A stretch of DNA of 64,000 bases. Origin: Streptomyces goshikiensis (GTDB taxonomy: Bacteria; Actinomycetota; Actinomycetes; Streptomycetales; Streptomycetaceae). This document shows positions 43,237 through 51,588 of this stretch, piece after piece. The translations under genes and the position numbers were made by a program. The notes under the pieces are model-generated. The model saw nothing but the letters and a program-made list of their open reading frames with translations, had not been told where the DNA came from and did no database searches. The first letter of the stretch is position 1. Each line of letters starts with the position of its first letter. The stretch spans positions 186,001 through 250,000 of the forward strand of contig NZ_BMVE01000008.1 in NCBI RefSeq assembly GCF_014650555.1, in the 5' to 3' direction.

Positions 43237-44649
43237 TCAGAACTGGAGCGACTTGGTCTGGAGGTACTCCGCCAGACCGTGCGGGCCCAGCTCGCGGCCG
43301 ACGCCCGACTGCTTGTAGCCGCCGAAGGGCGCGAGCGGGTTGAAGCGGCCGCCGTTGATGTCGACCTGGCCGGTGTCCATACGGCGGGCGAACGCGACGG
43401 CGGTCTCCTGGTCCGCCGCCCAGACGGCGCCGCCCAGCCCGTACACCGTGCCGTTGGCGATGCGCAGGGCGTCGTCCTCGTCCTCGTAGCGGAGGATCGA
43501 GATCACCGGGCCGAAGATCTCCTCCTGCGCGATGGTCATCTCGGGCGTGACGTCGGCGAACACGGTCGGGGCGATGAAGTACCCGCGTTCGCGCGGCGCG
43601 TCGGGGCCGCCCGCGACCAGGCGCGCGCCTTCCTCGATGCCCTTGACGATGTAGCCGCGCACCCGGTCGCGCTGCTTGGCGTTGATGACGGGGCCGATGC
43701 GGGTGGCCGCGTCGAGCGGGTCGCCGGCGGGGTACGCGGCGACGGCGGCGGCCGCGAGCGAGACGGCCTCCTCGTACTGGTCCCGGTGGACGAGCATCCG
43801 GGTGAGCGCGTTGCAGCTCTGGCCGGTGTTGTTCATGACGTGGCCCACGCCCGCCGCGACGGCCTTGGCCAGGTCGGCCCCGGGCAGGATGACATTGGCC
43901 GATTTTCCGCCCAGCTCCAGGGCGACGCGCTTGACCGCGGCGCCCGCGGTGGCGCCGATCTGCCTGCCGACGGCGGTGGAGCCGGTGAAGGAGACGAGGT
44001 CGACTCCCTCGTGCGCGGCCAGCGCCTGACCGGCGACCGGGCCGGTACCGGTCACCAGGTTGAAGACACCGGCCGGGATGCCCGCCTCGTGCACGGCTTC
44101 GGCGAAGAGCTGTGCGGTCAGCGGGGTGTCCTCGGCGGGCTTGAGGACGAGGGTGCATCCGGCGGCGAGAGCGGGCGCCACCTTTGCAACGACCTGGTGC
44201 AGCGGGTAGTTCCAGGGGGTGATGGCCCCGACCACGCCGACCGGCTCCAGCAGCACGGTGGAGTTCCCGAGCCGCTCCTCGAAGCTGTACGAGGCCGCCA
44301 GTTCGGCGAAGGAGGCGGCCACCGCGATCGGCGCCCCGGCGTGGACCTTCTCCGAGAAGCCCAGCGGGGAGCCGAGCTCGGCGGTGATGGTCTCGGCGAT
44401 CTCGGTCCTGCGGGCGATCAGCACGTCGCGGAGGGCTCCGATGAAGGCGGCCCGCTCGGCCGGCGGGGTCGCCGCCCAGCCAGGGAAGGCCGCCCGGGCG
44501 GCGCGTACGGCCTGGTCCACGTCCTCGGCGGTGCCGGCCGGCACCCCGCCTATGACCTGCTCGTCGGCCGGGTTCACGACCTCGATCCGCTCGCGTCCGG
44601 CGGCGGGGCGCCACTCCCCGCCGATGTACATCCCGTCGTGAGCCTTCAT
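43237..44649 (-). CDS. Aldehyde dehydrogenase family protein
   Basis: A 470-aa NAD(P)-dependent dehydrogenase. Visible motifs are the N-terminal Y-I-G-G-E-W, the cofactor loop F-T-G-S-T-A-V-G (about 223), the general base in E-L-G-G-K-S (about 246) and the catalytic Cys in N-T-G-Q-S-C (about 277). The ATG at 44649 has GGAGGAAT upstream and gives M-K-A-H-D-G-M-Y-I-G-G. The operator palindrome at 44715-44733 lies 66 bp upstream, tying it to the TetR at 41354. With the alcohol and acyl-CoA dehydrogenases it makes a small catabolic unit of unknown substrate. Confidence 0.94.
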   Translation of the reverse strand: MKAHDGMYIGGEWRPAAGRERIEVVNPADEQVIGGVPAGTAEDVDQAVRAARAAFPGWAATPPAERAAFIGALRDVLIARRTEIAETITAELGSPLGFSEKVHAGAPIAVAASFAELAASYSFEERLGNSTVLLEPVGVVGAITPWNYPLHQVVAKVAPALAAGCTLVLKPAEDTPLTAQLFAEAVHEAGIPAGVFNLVTGTGPVAGQALAAHEGVDLVSFTGSTAVGRQIGATAGAAVKRVALELGGKSANVILPGADLAKAVAAGVGHVMNNTGQSCNALTRMLVHRDQYEEAVSLAAAAVAAYPAGDPLDAATRIGPVINAKQRDRVRGYIVKGIEEGARLVAGGPDAPRERGYFIAPTVFADVTPEMTIAQEEIFGPVISILRYEDEDDALRIANGTVYGLGGAVWAADQETAVAFARRMDTGQVDINGGRFNPLAPFGGYKQSGVGRELGPHGLAEYLQTKSLQF

Positions 44650-44714
44650 CGCATTCCTCCCGAGCACGCGCGAGCGCATTGACCGACCTGGTAGAAGCCG
44701 CTCCACCACCCTAC

Positions 44715-44733
44715 AAACTAGCGTCGGTAGTTT
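44715..44733. promoter_or_regulatory. Second AACTA-N7-TAGTT operator
   Basis: AACTA (44716-44720) and TAGTT (44728-44732) are perfect arms, extended to 6 bp with flanking A/T, around GCGTCGG. It matches 41308-41325 except one spacer base. Confidence 0.75.
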
Positions 44734-44757
44734 TGGGTGCGCCAGGGGCGGCGGCGG

Positions 44758-46212
44758 TCAGATGATGCCGAAAACCATCCCTGCCGCGAGGACGACGAGG
44801 CAGGTGAGGGCCGCCCACTTCACCGTGAAGCGGGTGTGGTCGCCGAACTCGACCTTGGCCATGCCGACGAGGACGTACACGGCGGGAACCAGCGGGCTGG
44901 ACATGTGCAGGGCCTGGCCGACGAGGGAGGCGCGGGCGATCTCCAGCGGGGAGACGCCGTGCGCGGCGCCGGCCTCGGCGAGCACCGGCAGCACGCCGAA
45001 GTAGAAGCCGTCGTTGGACATGAAGTAGGTGAGCGGCAGGCTGAGCAGGCCGGTGACCAGGGCCATGTGCGGGCCCATGCCCTCGGGGATGGCGCCGACC
45101 AGCCAGTCGGCCATGTGCTTGACCATGCCGGTGCCGCTGAGGACCCCGGTGAAGACGGCGGCGGCGAAGACCATGCCGGCGACGTTCAGGACGTTGTCGG
45201 CGTGGGCGGCTATGCGGGCCTTCTGGTCGGGCATGTGGGGGAAGTTGACGGTGAGGGCGAGGGCCGCGCCGAGCAGGAAGAGCACCGGGATGGGCAGCAG
45301 CTCCATGATCATCGCGGTGAGCAGGGCGACGGTCAGGCCCGCGTTGAACCAGTACAGGCGGGGGCGGAGGGTGGCGCGCTGCGGGTCGAGCCCCTGGAAG
45401 CCCTCCTCCCCCGCGTCCCCTCCGGAGGCCGGCGCTCCGGAGCCGGCCGAGGGCACGCCCGTACCGGCCCCGGCCCCGGCCGCGGTCGCGACTGCGGTCC
45501 CCTCCCCAGCCGCGGTCCCGGCCCCGGTCCCGGTCCCGGTCCCGGTCCCCACGGTGACCAGCTCGGGCTCCTCGTCGTCCCCGGAGGGCAGGACGAGCGT
45601 GCCGACGCGGCGGCGCTCCCTGAGGCCGAGGACGTACGCGAGGACGAACACGCTGAGCAGGCCGACGGCGAGCGCAGGGATCATCGGGACGAAGATGTCG
45701 GCGGCGTCGAGCTTGAGCGCGGTGGCGGCCCGGGCCGTGGGGCCGCCCCAGGGCAGGGTGTTCATGACGCCGTTGGCGGTGGCGGCGACGCCCGTCATGA
45801 CCACCAGGCTCAGGCCGAGCCGCTTGTAGAGCGGGTACATGGCCGAAACGGTGATCATGAAGGTGGTGGAGCCGTCGCCGTCGAGGGAGACGATCGCGGC
45901 GAGGACCGCCGTGCCGACCACGACCCGCATGGGGTCGGCCTTGCAGAAGCGCAGGATGCCTTTGACGATCGGGTCGAAGAGTCCGACGTCGATCATCACG
46001 CCGAAGTAGACGATGGCGAACATGAGCATGGCGGCGGTCGGCGCGAGTTTGCCGACGCCGTCGATGACGTAGTCGCCGAGGTGGGCGCCCTTTCCGGCGA
46101 ACACGCAGAACAGCGCGGGGATGAGGACGAGCGCCGCGATGGGCGACATTTTCTTCAGCATGATCAGGACCAGGAAAGTGGCGATCATGGCGAAGCCGAG
46201 GAAGGTCAGCAT
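44758..46212 (-). CDS. CitMHS-family citrate/Mg2+ transporter
   Basis: A 484-aa membrane transporter with about 12 helices. Family landmarks S-L-D-G-D-G-S-T-T, T-L-P-W-G-G-P-T-A-R and Y-F-M-S-N-D-G-F-Y-F are intact, matching proteins that import metal-citrate complexes. The central cytoplasmic loop holds a low-complexity tract of Gly-Thr and Ala-Gly repeats (about 220-265) coded by repeated CCGGTC-type hexamers. The ATG at 46212 gives M-L-T-F-L-G-F but lacks a good ribosome-binding site. It lies upstream of the aldehyde dehydrogenase and may or may not belong to its regulon. Confidence 0.9.
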   Translation of the reverse strand: MLTFLGFAMIATFLVLIMLKKMSPIAALVLIPALFCVFAGKGAHLGDYVIDGVGKLAPTAAMLMFAIVYFGVMIDVGLFDPIVKGILRFCKADPMRVVVGTAVLAAIVSLDGDGSTTFMITVSAMYPLYKRLGLSLVVMTGVAATANGVMNTLPWGGPTARAATALKLDAADIFVPMIPALAVGLLSVFVLAYVLGLRERRRVGTLVLPSGDDEEPELVTVGTGTGTGTGAGTAAGEGTAVATAAGAGAGTGVPSAGSGAPASGGDAGEEGFQGLDPQRATLRPRLYWFNAGLTVALLTAMIMELLPIPVLFLLGAALALTVNFPHMPDQKARIAAHADNVLNVAGMVFAAAVFTGVLSGTGMVKHMADWLVGAIPEGMGPHMALVTGLLSLPLTYFMSNDGFYFGVLPVLAEAGAAHGVSPLEIARASLVGQALHMSSPLVPAVYVLVGMAKVEFGDHTRFTVKWAALTCLVVLAAGMVFGII

Positions 46213-46285
46213 GGGGGGAACGTAGGGGCCGCGTCCTGGCGCCAACAAGACGTCAAGGCGTGAGCAATACGAGCAAAACCCCAGC

Positions 46286-48484
46286 TCAGGGCAGGGGCGC
46301 CAGTTCGACGGGGAATCCGTTGAGCACCGCCGTGCCGGAGAGCGGGTCGAGCCGGGTGCCGTCGAGGAGCTGGTTGACGTTGGCGCCGGGCTCCGCGGAG
46401 GCCACCGAGAGCCGGGAGCCGGCGCGGTCGTGGCCCCAGCCGTGCGGGAGGCTCACGACGCCGCGGCGGACCGCCTCGGTGACCTCGACGGGCACCTCCA
46501 GGCTGCCGCCGTCCGAGGTGACCCGGGCCCGGCCGCCGTCGGCGAGACCGAGCCGGCCGGCGTCCTCCGGGTGGACCTGGAGGGTGCAGCGGTTGGAACC
46601 TCCGATGAGAGCCGGGACGTTGTGCAACCAGCTGTTGTTGGAGCGCAGATGGCGGCGGCCCACGAGCACCAGGGCGGCGGGGCGTTCGGCGAGCGCCGCG
46701 CGCAGCCTGGGGAGTTCGGCCGCGATCGGCTCCGGCAGCAGCTCGATCCTGCCGCTGCGCGTTTTCAGCACGCCGGGGAGCCGGGGCCGCAGCGGGCCCA
46801 GGTCGATGCCGTGCGGGTGCTGCCCGAGCTCTTCGAGGGTCAGGTCGTACGGTCCGAGGCGGAGCATCATGTCGAGCCGCCGCTCCGGGCCGGTGCGGCC
46901 GGACAGCGTGCGGGCCCGCAGCCGCGGGTCCTCGCCGAACAGCGGTGAGTGGGGATCGGTGGCGGCCCGGGTGAGGGTGTCGGCGATGACGCGGTCGTCG
47001 ACGGTCTCGGGCGGGGCGCCGTGCTGCCCGGACACGGCGAGGATCAGGCGCGCGTGGATCTCGCACTCGTCCATCCGCCCTTCCTCCAAGGGGACGGCGG
47101 GCGGGGAGTAGCGGGCCTGGTTGCGGACGGCGAAGGCGTTGAAGGCGAAGTCGAAGTGGGCGCTCTGCGCGGGCGGCGGCGGGGGCAGGACGACATGGGC
47201 GTGGCGCGCGGTCTCGTTCAGGTAGGGGTCCACGCTGACCATGAAGTCCAGGCCGGCGAGGGCGGCGTCGAGCCGCTGTCCGTCGGGGGCGGACAGCACG
47301 GGGTTCGCCGCGATCGCGATCAGGGCGCGGATCCGCCCCTCCCCCGGGGTCTCGATCTCCTCGGCCAGGGCGGCGGTGGGGAGTTCGCTCTTGGCCTCGG
47401 GGTGGCCGCTGACCCGGCTGTGCCAGCGGCCGAGGGCGAACCCCTTGCCGGGGCCGGCCGGCCGGGGTGCGTGGTCGGTGGCGGAGAGCGGGAAGAGGGC
47501 TCCGCCCGGCCGGTCGAGGTTGCCGGTGAGGATGTTCAGTACGTCGACCAGCCAGCTGGCGAGCGTCCCGTACTCGGTGGTGCAGCTGCCGATCCGCCCG
47601 TAGACGGCGGCGGTCGGCGCGGCGGCGAGCTCGCGGGCGAGGGCGCGGATCTCGGCGGCGCTGAGGTCGCAGGCGGGGGCTACGGCCTCGGGGGTGAAAC
47701 GGTCGAGGGCGGGGCCGAGTTCCCCGAGGCCCTCGGTCCACCGCGTCAGCCGGTCCGGGTCGGTGAGTTTCTCGTCGAGCAGGGTGTGGGCGAGGGCGGC
47801 GAGCAGGAGCGCGTCGCTGCCCGGGCGCGGCGCGAGGTGCCGGTCGGCGAGCCGGGCGGTGCGGGTGCGGCGCGGGTCGACCACCACCAGGGTGCCGCCG
47901 CGTGCGCGCAGGGCCCGCAGCCGGCCGGGGAAGTCGGGGGCCGTGCACAGGGAGCCGTTGGACTCGACCGGGTTGGCGCCGAGGAGCAGCAGGAAGTCGG
48001 TGCGGTCGAGGTCGGGCACCGGGATGGCGAAGGGGTCGCCGAAGAGCAGGCCGCTGGAGACGTGCTTGGGCATCTGGTCCAGGGTGCTCGCGGTGAACAG
48101 GTTGCGGGTGCCGAGGGCCTTGAGGAGCAGCGGCGGGTAGAGGGCGCCGGCCATGGTGTGGGTGTTCGGGTTGCCCAGGACGACGCCGACGGACTGGGGG
48201 CCGTACTCCCGGAGCAGGGCGGGGACCGCGGCGGCGACGGCCGCGTACGCCTCCTCCCAGGTGGCTTCCCGGAGCCGGCCGGCTCGGCGGACGAGGGGGG
48301 TGCGCAGCCGGTCGGGGTCCCCGTCGACGGCGCCGAAGGCGGCGCCCTTGGGGCAGATGAAGCCGCGGCTGAAGACGTCGTCGCGATCGCCCCGGGCCCC
48401 GGTGACGGTGGAGCCCTCGATGGTGAGGGTGAGGCCGCAGGTGGCTTCGCAGAGGGGACAGACGCGCAGGGCGGTGCGGGGCAT
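46286..48484 (-). CDS. Molybdopterin-dependent oxidoreductase (formate dehydrogenase/nitrate reductase family)
   Basis: A 732-aa enzyme of the DMSO-reductase superfamily. The N-terminal [4Fe-4S] cysteines are C-P-L-C, then C-G-L, with the fourth in F-I-C-P-K-G. The molybdopterin segments include L-G-A-N-P, V-V-D-P-R-R-T and the C-terminal dinucleotide-binding domain with V-G-R-R-H-L-R-S-N-N-S-W. The region that normally carries Cys or SeCys on Mo reads F-T-A-S-T-L-D-Q-M-P-K, so an oxygen ligand is likely. No signal peptide is present; it is cytoplasmic. It follows a TetR gene by 109 bp on the same strand. The substrate is unknown. Confidence 0.9.
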   Translation of the reverse strand: MPRTALRVCPLCEATCGLTLTIEGSTVTGARGDRDDVFSRGFICPKGAAFGAVDGDPDRLRTPLVRRAGRLREATWEEAYAAVAAAVPALLREYGPQSVGVVLGNPNTHTMAGALYPPLLLKALGTRNLFTASTLDQMPKHVSSGLLFGDPFAIPVPDLDRTDFLLLLGANPVESNGSLCTAPDFPGRLRALRARGGTLVVVDPRRTRTARLADRHLAPRPGSDALLLAALAHTLLDEKLTDPDRLTRWTEGLGELGPALDRFTPEAVAPACDLSAAEIRALARELAAAPTAAVYGRIGSCTTEYGTLASWLVDVLNILTGNLDRPGGALFPLSATDHAPRPAGPGKGFALGRWHSRVSGHPEAKSELPTAALAEEIETPGEGRIRALIAIAANPVLSAPDGQRLDAALAGLDFMVSVDPYLNETARHAHVVLPPPPPAQSAHFDFAFNAFAVRNQARYSPPAVPLEEGRMDECEIHARLILAVSGQHGAPPETVDDRVIADTLTRAATDPHSPLFGEDPRLRARTLSGRTGPERRLDMMLRLGPYDLTLEELGQHPHGIDLGPLRPRLPGVLKTRSGRIELLPEPIAAELPRLRAALAERPAALVLVGRRHLRSNNSWLHNVPALIGGSNRCTLQVHPEDAGRLGLADGGRARVTSDGGSLEVPVEVTEAVRRGVVSLPHGWGHDRAGSRLSVASAEPGANVNQLLDGTRLDPLSGTAVLNGFPVELAPLP

Positions 48485-48534
48485 GGGCCCTCCCGGGGAG
48501 GCGGAATGCGACACGGGCACGCGGCGTTCCCGAG

Positions 48535-48552
48535 CATACCGACCGGTAGGCA
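48535..48552. promoter_or_regulatory. TACCG-N2-CGGTA operator upstream of the molybdopterin oxidoreductase
   Basis: TACCG (48537-48541) and CGGTA (48544-48548) form a perfect inverted repeat, about 52 bp before the oxidoreductase start and inside the gap after the TetR gene. Its left half ATACCGAC matches the acyl-CoA regulon operator, but the right half differs. Confidence 0.55.
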
Positions 48553-48593
48553 CGGCGGGGAGGCCTGAGGGGAGGGTCTGCGGGAAAGTCCGG

Positions 48594-49217
48594 TCAGTCC
48601 AGGACGCGCGCCAGGTAGGCGTGCATCATCGCGCGGGTCTCGGCGACGATGTCGGGATCCCCGGCCGGATCGACCCGGAAGGCCAGCTTGGTCAGCGCGT
48701 CGGTGGCCTCGACGGCGACGAGGACGGCCCGGGCCAGCGCCGGGTCCGCGACGAGGCCGAGGTGCGCGGTGAGCAGTTCGGTGAGCCGGCAGGCGACCAG
48801 GTGGTTGGGGTCGGCGCCGGGGCCCTCGGCGGGGGGTGCGGGCACCCCGAAGTCGATGAGGGCGAAGCCGGGCACGCCCCGTTTCATGACCAGGTACTCG
48901 TCCAGTACGACGTCCACGACGGGCCGCCATTCGGTGGCCGGGAGCTCGGCGAGCCGGCTCTCGATGCCGTCGGCGTAGCGGTCGAGGTTGCGGTGGGCGA
49001 GCGCGAGGGCCATGGCCCGCTTGTTCCCGAAGAAGCGGTAGACCGAGCCGATGGGCACTCCGGCGCGCGCCGCGACCGCCCGGGTGCTCAGGTTCTCGTA
49101 CCCGGTCTCGTCCAGGAGCTCGGCGCAGGCGTCGAGGATCCGGGCGAGCCGGTCGGCGCTGCGCTGCTGGATCGGGGTCCGGCGCAGGGGGTGGGCTGGG
49201 GGCACGGGGTCCATCAT
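48594..49217 (-). CDS. TetR/AcrR family regulator
   Basis: A 207-aa repressor with helix-turn-helix L-S-T-R-A-V-A-A-R-A-G-V-P-I-G-S-V-Y-R-F (about 41-60). Two consecutive ATGs (49217 and 49214) are possible starts; GGGAG lies just upstream. It precedes the molybdopterin oxidoreductase on the same strand, and the TACCG-N2-CGGTA site lies between the two, so local repression is likely. Confidence 0.88.
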   Translation of the reverse strand: MMDPVPPAHPLRRTPIQQRSADRLARILDACAELLDETGYENLSTRAVAARAGVPIGSVYRFFGNKRAMALALAHRNLDRYADGIESRLAELPATEWRPVVDVVLDEYLVMKRGVPGFALIDFGVPAPPAEGPGADPNHLVACRLTELLTAHLGLVADPALARAVLVAVEATDALTKLAFRVDPAGDPDIVAETRAMMHAYLARVLD

Positions 49218-49249
49218 GCCGCTCCCGGCCGCGCGGTTCGGCGGCGGTC

Positions 49250-50605
49250 TCAATTCAGCAGGAGGCCGATCCCCCCGATGGTGTACGTGATCATGAGCGC
49301 CAGCAGCGGGAGCTGGCCGGCCACGGCCCTGGCGGGCGGGAAGAGGCGCACGGAACGGTCGTGGGCGGCGATGACTCCCAGTACGTGACCCGTGACGACG
49401 GCGGCGACCTGGAGGGTGGCCAGAGCCCCGGGACCCAGTGGGGACAAGGGTTCTGGGGCGTTGTCAGTGCCGAGTGCCATGATTACTGTGCGTGGTCCTT
49501 CGGTGACGAAAAGGGAGAAGTAATGGGCGATGAGATAGCCGAGCGCGATCGGCACGAGTGAGTGCGCGAAGGCGGTCAGCGGGCCGGGGTGCGGGCCGCA
49601 GACGAGGCGGGTGGCCGCCGCGCACAGGCAGTACAGGGCGGCGACGAGGGCGATGGCGCCGAGGAGTCCGAGCGTGGCCGCGGGGGTGCGGCCGAGGGGG
49701 GAGGTCTGTATCGAGTTGATCCAGGCGGGGTTGTCGGAGAAGCCGTCGTACGCGGTGGATCCGAGCAGGACGCAGACGGTGGCGACGAGTCCGGGCCGCT
49801 CGGGCGTCGCGTCGAGTCCGTGGAAGGGGTTGCGGAGGACCAGGCGGCCGTCGTCGCGGCGGCCGAGGGGGGAGAGCCGGGCGAGGAGGGCGGAGTAGGC
49901 CTCGAAGGCGTCTCCGTCGGCGAACCAGCGCTCGCCGAAGCGGGCGGCGAGCAGGAGTTGGGCGGCGGCGTAGACGCCGAGGGCGATCAGGAGGGTGGTG
50001 GTGGATGCGGGATCAGGAGAGACGAGTTCGAGCCAGGTGAAGCCGAACAGCCCGACCGCGGCGGGCCATTGGCCGAGCCGGGCGGGCAGGGGGCGGGCCG
50101 CGGGGCGCCAGACCCCGGAGAGCAGGCGGTGCAGGGCGCGGAGCGGGCTGAGTAGGCGCCAGACGGGGCCGAGGAGGAGGGAGGCGGGCACGAGACCGAC
50201 CCAGAGCAGGACGTAGACGGCGCCGGGAGCGGGGTTGCGGGCGGGGTCGTCGGGACCGAGGAGGAGGCAGAGCAGGACGGCGAGCGCGGCCGCGAGGCCG
50301 AGCCCGCGCAGGGCAGTGCGGGTGGCAGGCGCGTCTGCCACCCGCTGGAGCCCGGCGGGCAGGGCGAGGCCGGAGCGGTCGCCGCGGAATCGGGAGGTGG
50401 ACCAGAGCAGACCCAGGGCGAGGAAGGAGACGAACAGCGCGGCGAAGGCACCCGCGAAGGCGTAGAAGGGAGAGATGGGCAGATCGTGCTGGGACCCGAT
50501 CCCGTGCGCGAGGGCGGTGAGCGGATCGGCCGGGTGAAGGACCACGCCCTGGCCGATGCCGCCGGCGCCCGCGCCGGGGGCGGGCCCCGGCCCGGCCGGG
50601 GTCAC
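49250..50605 (-). CDS. Polytopic membrane protein of the beta-helix operon
   Basis: A 451-aa integral membrane protein with about 10 to 12 hydrophobic helices. It has no recognisable transport signature. Loops include S-R-F-R-G-D-R-S-G and W-F-A-D-G-D-A-F-E-A-Y; the N-terminal 40 residues are Gly/Pro-rich. Its GTG start overlaps the stop of the cupredoxin-like gene by 4 bp (GTGA), making it the third gene of a tightly coupled operon. It may anchor or export the operon's extracytoplasmic proteins. No family was identified. Confidence 0.7.
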   Translation of the reverse strand: MTPAGPGPAPGAGAGGIGQGVVLHPADPLTALAHGIGSQHDLPISPFYAFAGAFAALFVSFLALGLLWSTSRFRGDRSGLALPAGLQRVADAPATRTALRGLGLAAALAVLLCLLLGPDDPARNPAPGAVYVLLWVGLVPASLLLGPVWRLLSPLRALHRLLSGVWRPAARPLPARLGQWPAAVGLFGFTWLELVSPDPASTTTLLIALGVYAAAQLLLAARFGERWFADGDAFEAYSALLARLSPLGRRDDGRLVLRNPFHGLDATPERPGLVATVCVLLGSTAYDGFSDNPAWINSIQTSPLGRTPAATLGLLGAIALVAALYCLCAAATRLVCGPHPGPLTAFAHSLVPIALGYLIAHYFSLFVTEGPRTVIMALGTDNAPEPLSPLGPGALATLQVAAVVTGHVLGVIAAHDRSVRLFPPARAVAGQLPLLALMITYTIGGIGLLLN

Positions 50606-51588
50606 CGGACGAGGAGCTGGGTCAGGACGAGGCCGGACTCATGGGTCTCGACCTCGAAGAGGCCTGTGCGGTCGGCCGTCAGGGTCAGGGTGGCCTCCTG
50701 CCCTGCCGGCAGGGCGAGTTCCTTGTCGTAGCCGTGGACGTGCAGGGTGTCCGTGCGGTCGCTGGTGACGCGGAGCGCCACGCGTTCCCCGCGCCGCAGC
50801 TCGGTGCGGCCCGGGGCGGGGGTGACCTTGCCGCCCCGGATCGCGATCGTGACCGTGCGGTCGGCCTGCGGGCTCTCGCCGGGCGGGGCCCCGCCCGGCG
50901 GGGACGAGGCAGGCGGGGACGAGGCCGCCGGGGCGGGTGCGTGGGTGTGGGCGCCCGCGCCCTGTCCCGGGGGGCCTCCGGCGAGGGGGACGGCGGCCTC
51001 GACGGGCTTGCCGGCGACCGCCCAGGCGGTGTGGTCGTCCGCGTAGAGGCGGACGGTCAGGGTGTGCGCGCCCTCGGGAACCTGCGCGGCGGGCAGGTGG
51101 AACCAGGGGCCGTACAGCCGGGCCAGCTTGCGTCCGTCCAGCTCCAGGTGGGCGTGGCCCGCGCCCGGGAGGGCGGCGCCGCCGGTGCTGTCCGGGGTGA
51201 AGCGGAAGTTCCGCACCGTCAGTTGCAGGTTCCAGCCGTCCTCGGTGTCGGGGCGGGCGCTGACCCGTACCTCCGGCGCGCCCTCGGCCGGGACCTCGCG
51301 GAGCCGGTGGCCCGCCCCGTCGTCGGTTTCGAGCAGGGTGCCCACGCTGCCGGAGGCCTGCTCGTGGCTGGTGCCGGGTTTGTGGTGGGTGGTCGCCCTG
51401 CCGCCGCAGCCCGTCGCGGCGCCGCCCGCCAGGAGCAGGAGGACGGCGACCAGGGCAGCGGTGCGCAGGGTCCGGCGGGGCCCGTGGGCCGCGCGGGGCG
51501 GCGTACCGCAGGCATCGCACCAGGTGCGGCCGCCGGCGGAGTCAACGGGGGCGGCGGGGCCAGAGGGGTGGGCGGGGTCGTGGGTCAT
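50602..51588 (-). CDS. Exported protein with cupredoxin-like C-terminal domain
   Basis: A 328-aa protein with an unusual N-terminus: about 40 residues containing W-C-D-A-C-G-T, then a hydrophobic segment (about 44-60) ending A-A-T-G-C. That segment could be a weak lipobox or a signal anchor. A beta-rich domain follows, then a Pro-rich linker, then a cupredoxin-like fold with D-T-L-H-V-H-G-Y-D (about 281) and F-E-V-E-T-H-E-S-G near the end. Both histidines could bind copper, but the canonical Cys ligand is missing. Its ATG overlaps the stop of the beta-helix gene (ATGA). The function is unknown. Confidence 0.68.
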   Translation of the reverse strand: MTHDPAHPSGPAAPVDSAGGRTWCDACGTPPRAAHGPRRTLRTAALVAVLLLLAGGAATGCGGRATTHHKPGTSHEQASGSVGTLLETDDGAGHRLREVPAEGAPEVRVSARPDTEDGWNLQLTVRNFRFTPDSTGGAALPGAGHAHLELDGRKLARLYGPWFHLPAAQVPEGAHTLTVRLYADDHTAWAVAGKPVEAAVPLAGGPPGQGAGAHTHAPAPAASSPPASSPPGGAPPGESPQADRTVTIAIRGGKVTPAPGRTELRRGERVALRVTSDRTDTLHVHGYDKELALPAGQEATLTLTADRTGLFEVETHESGLVLTQLLVR

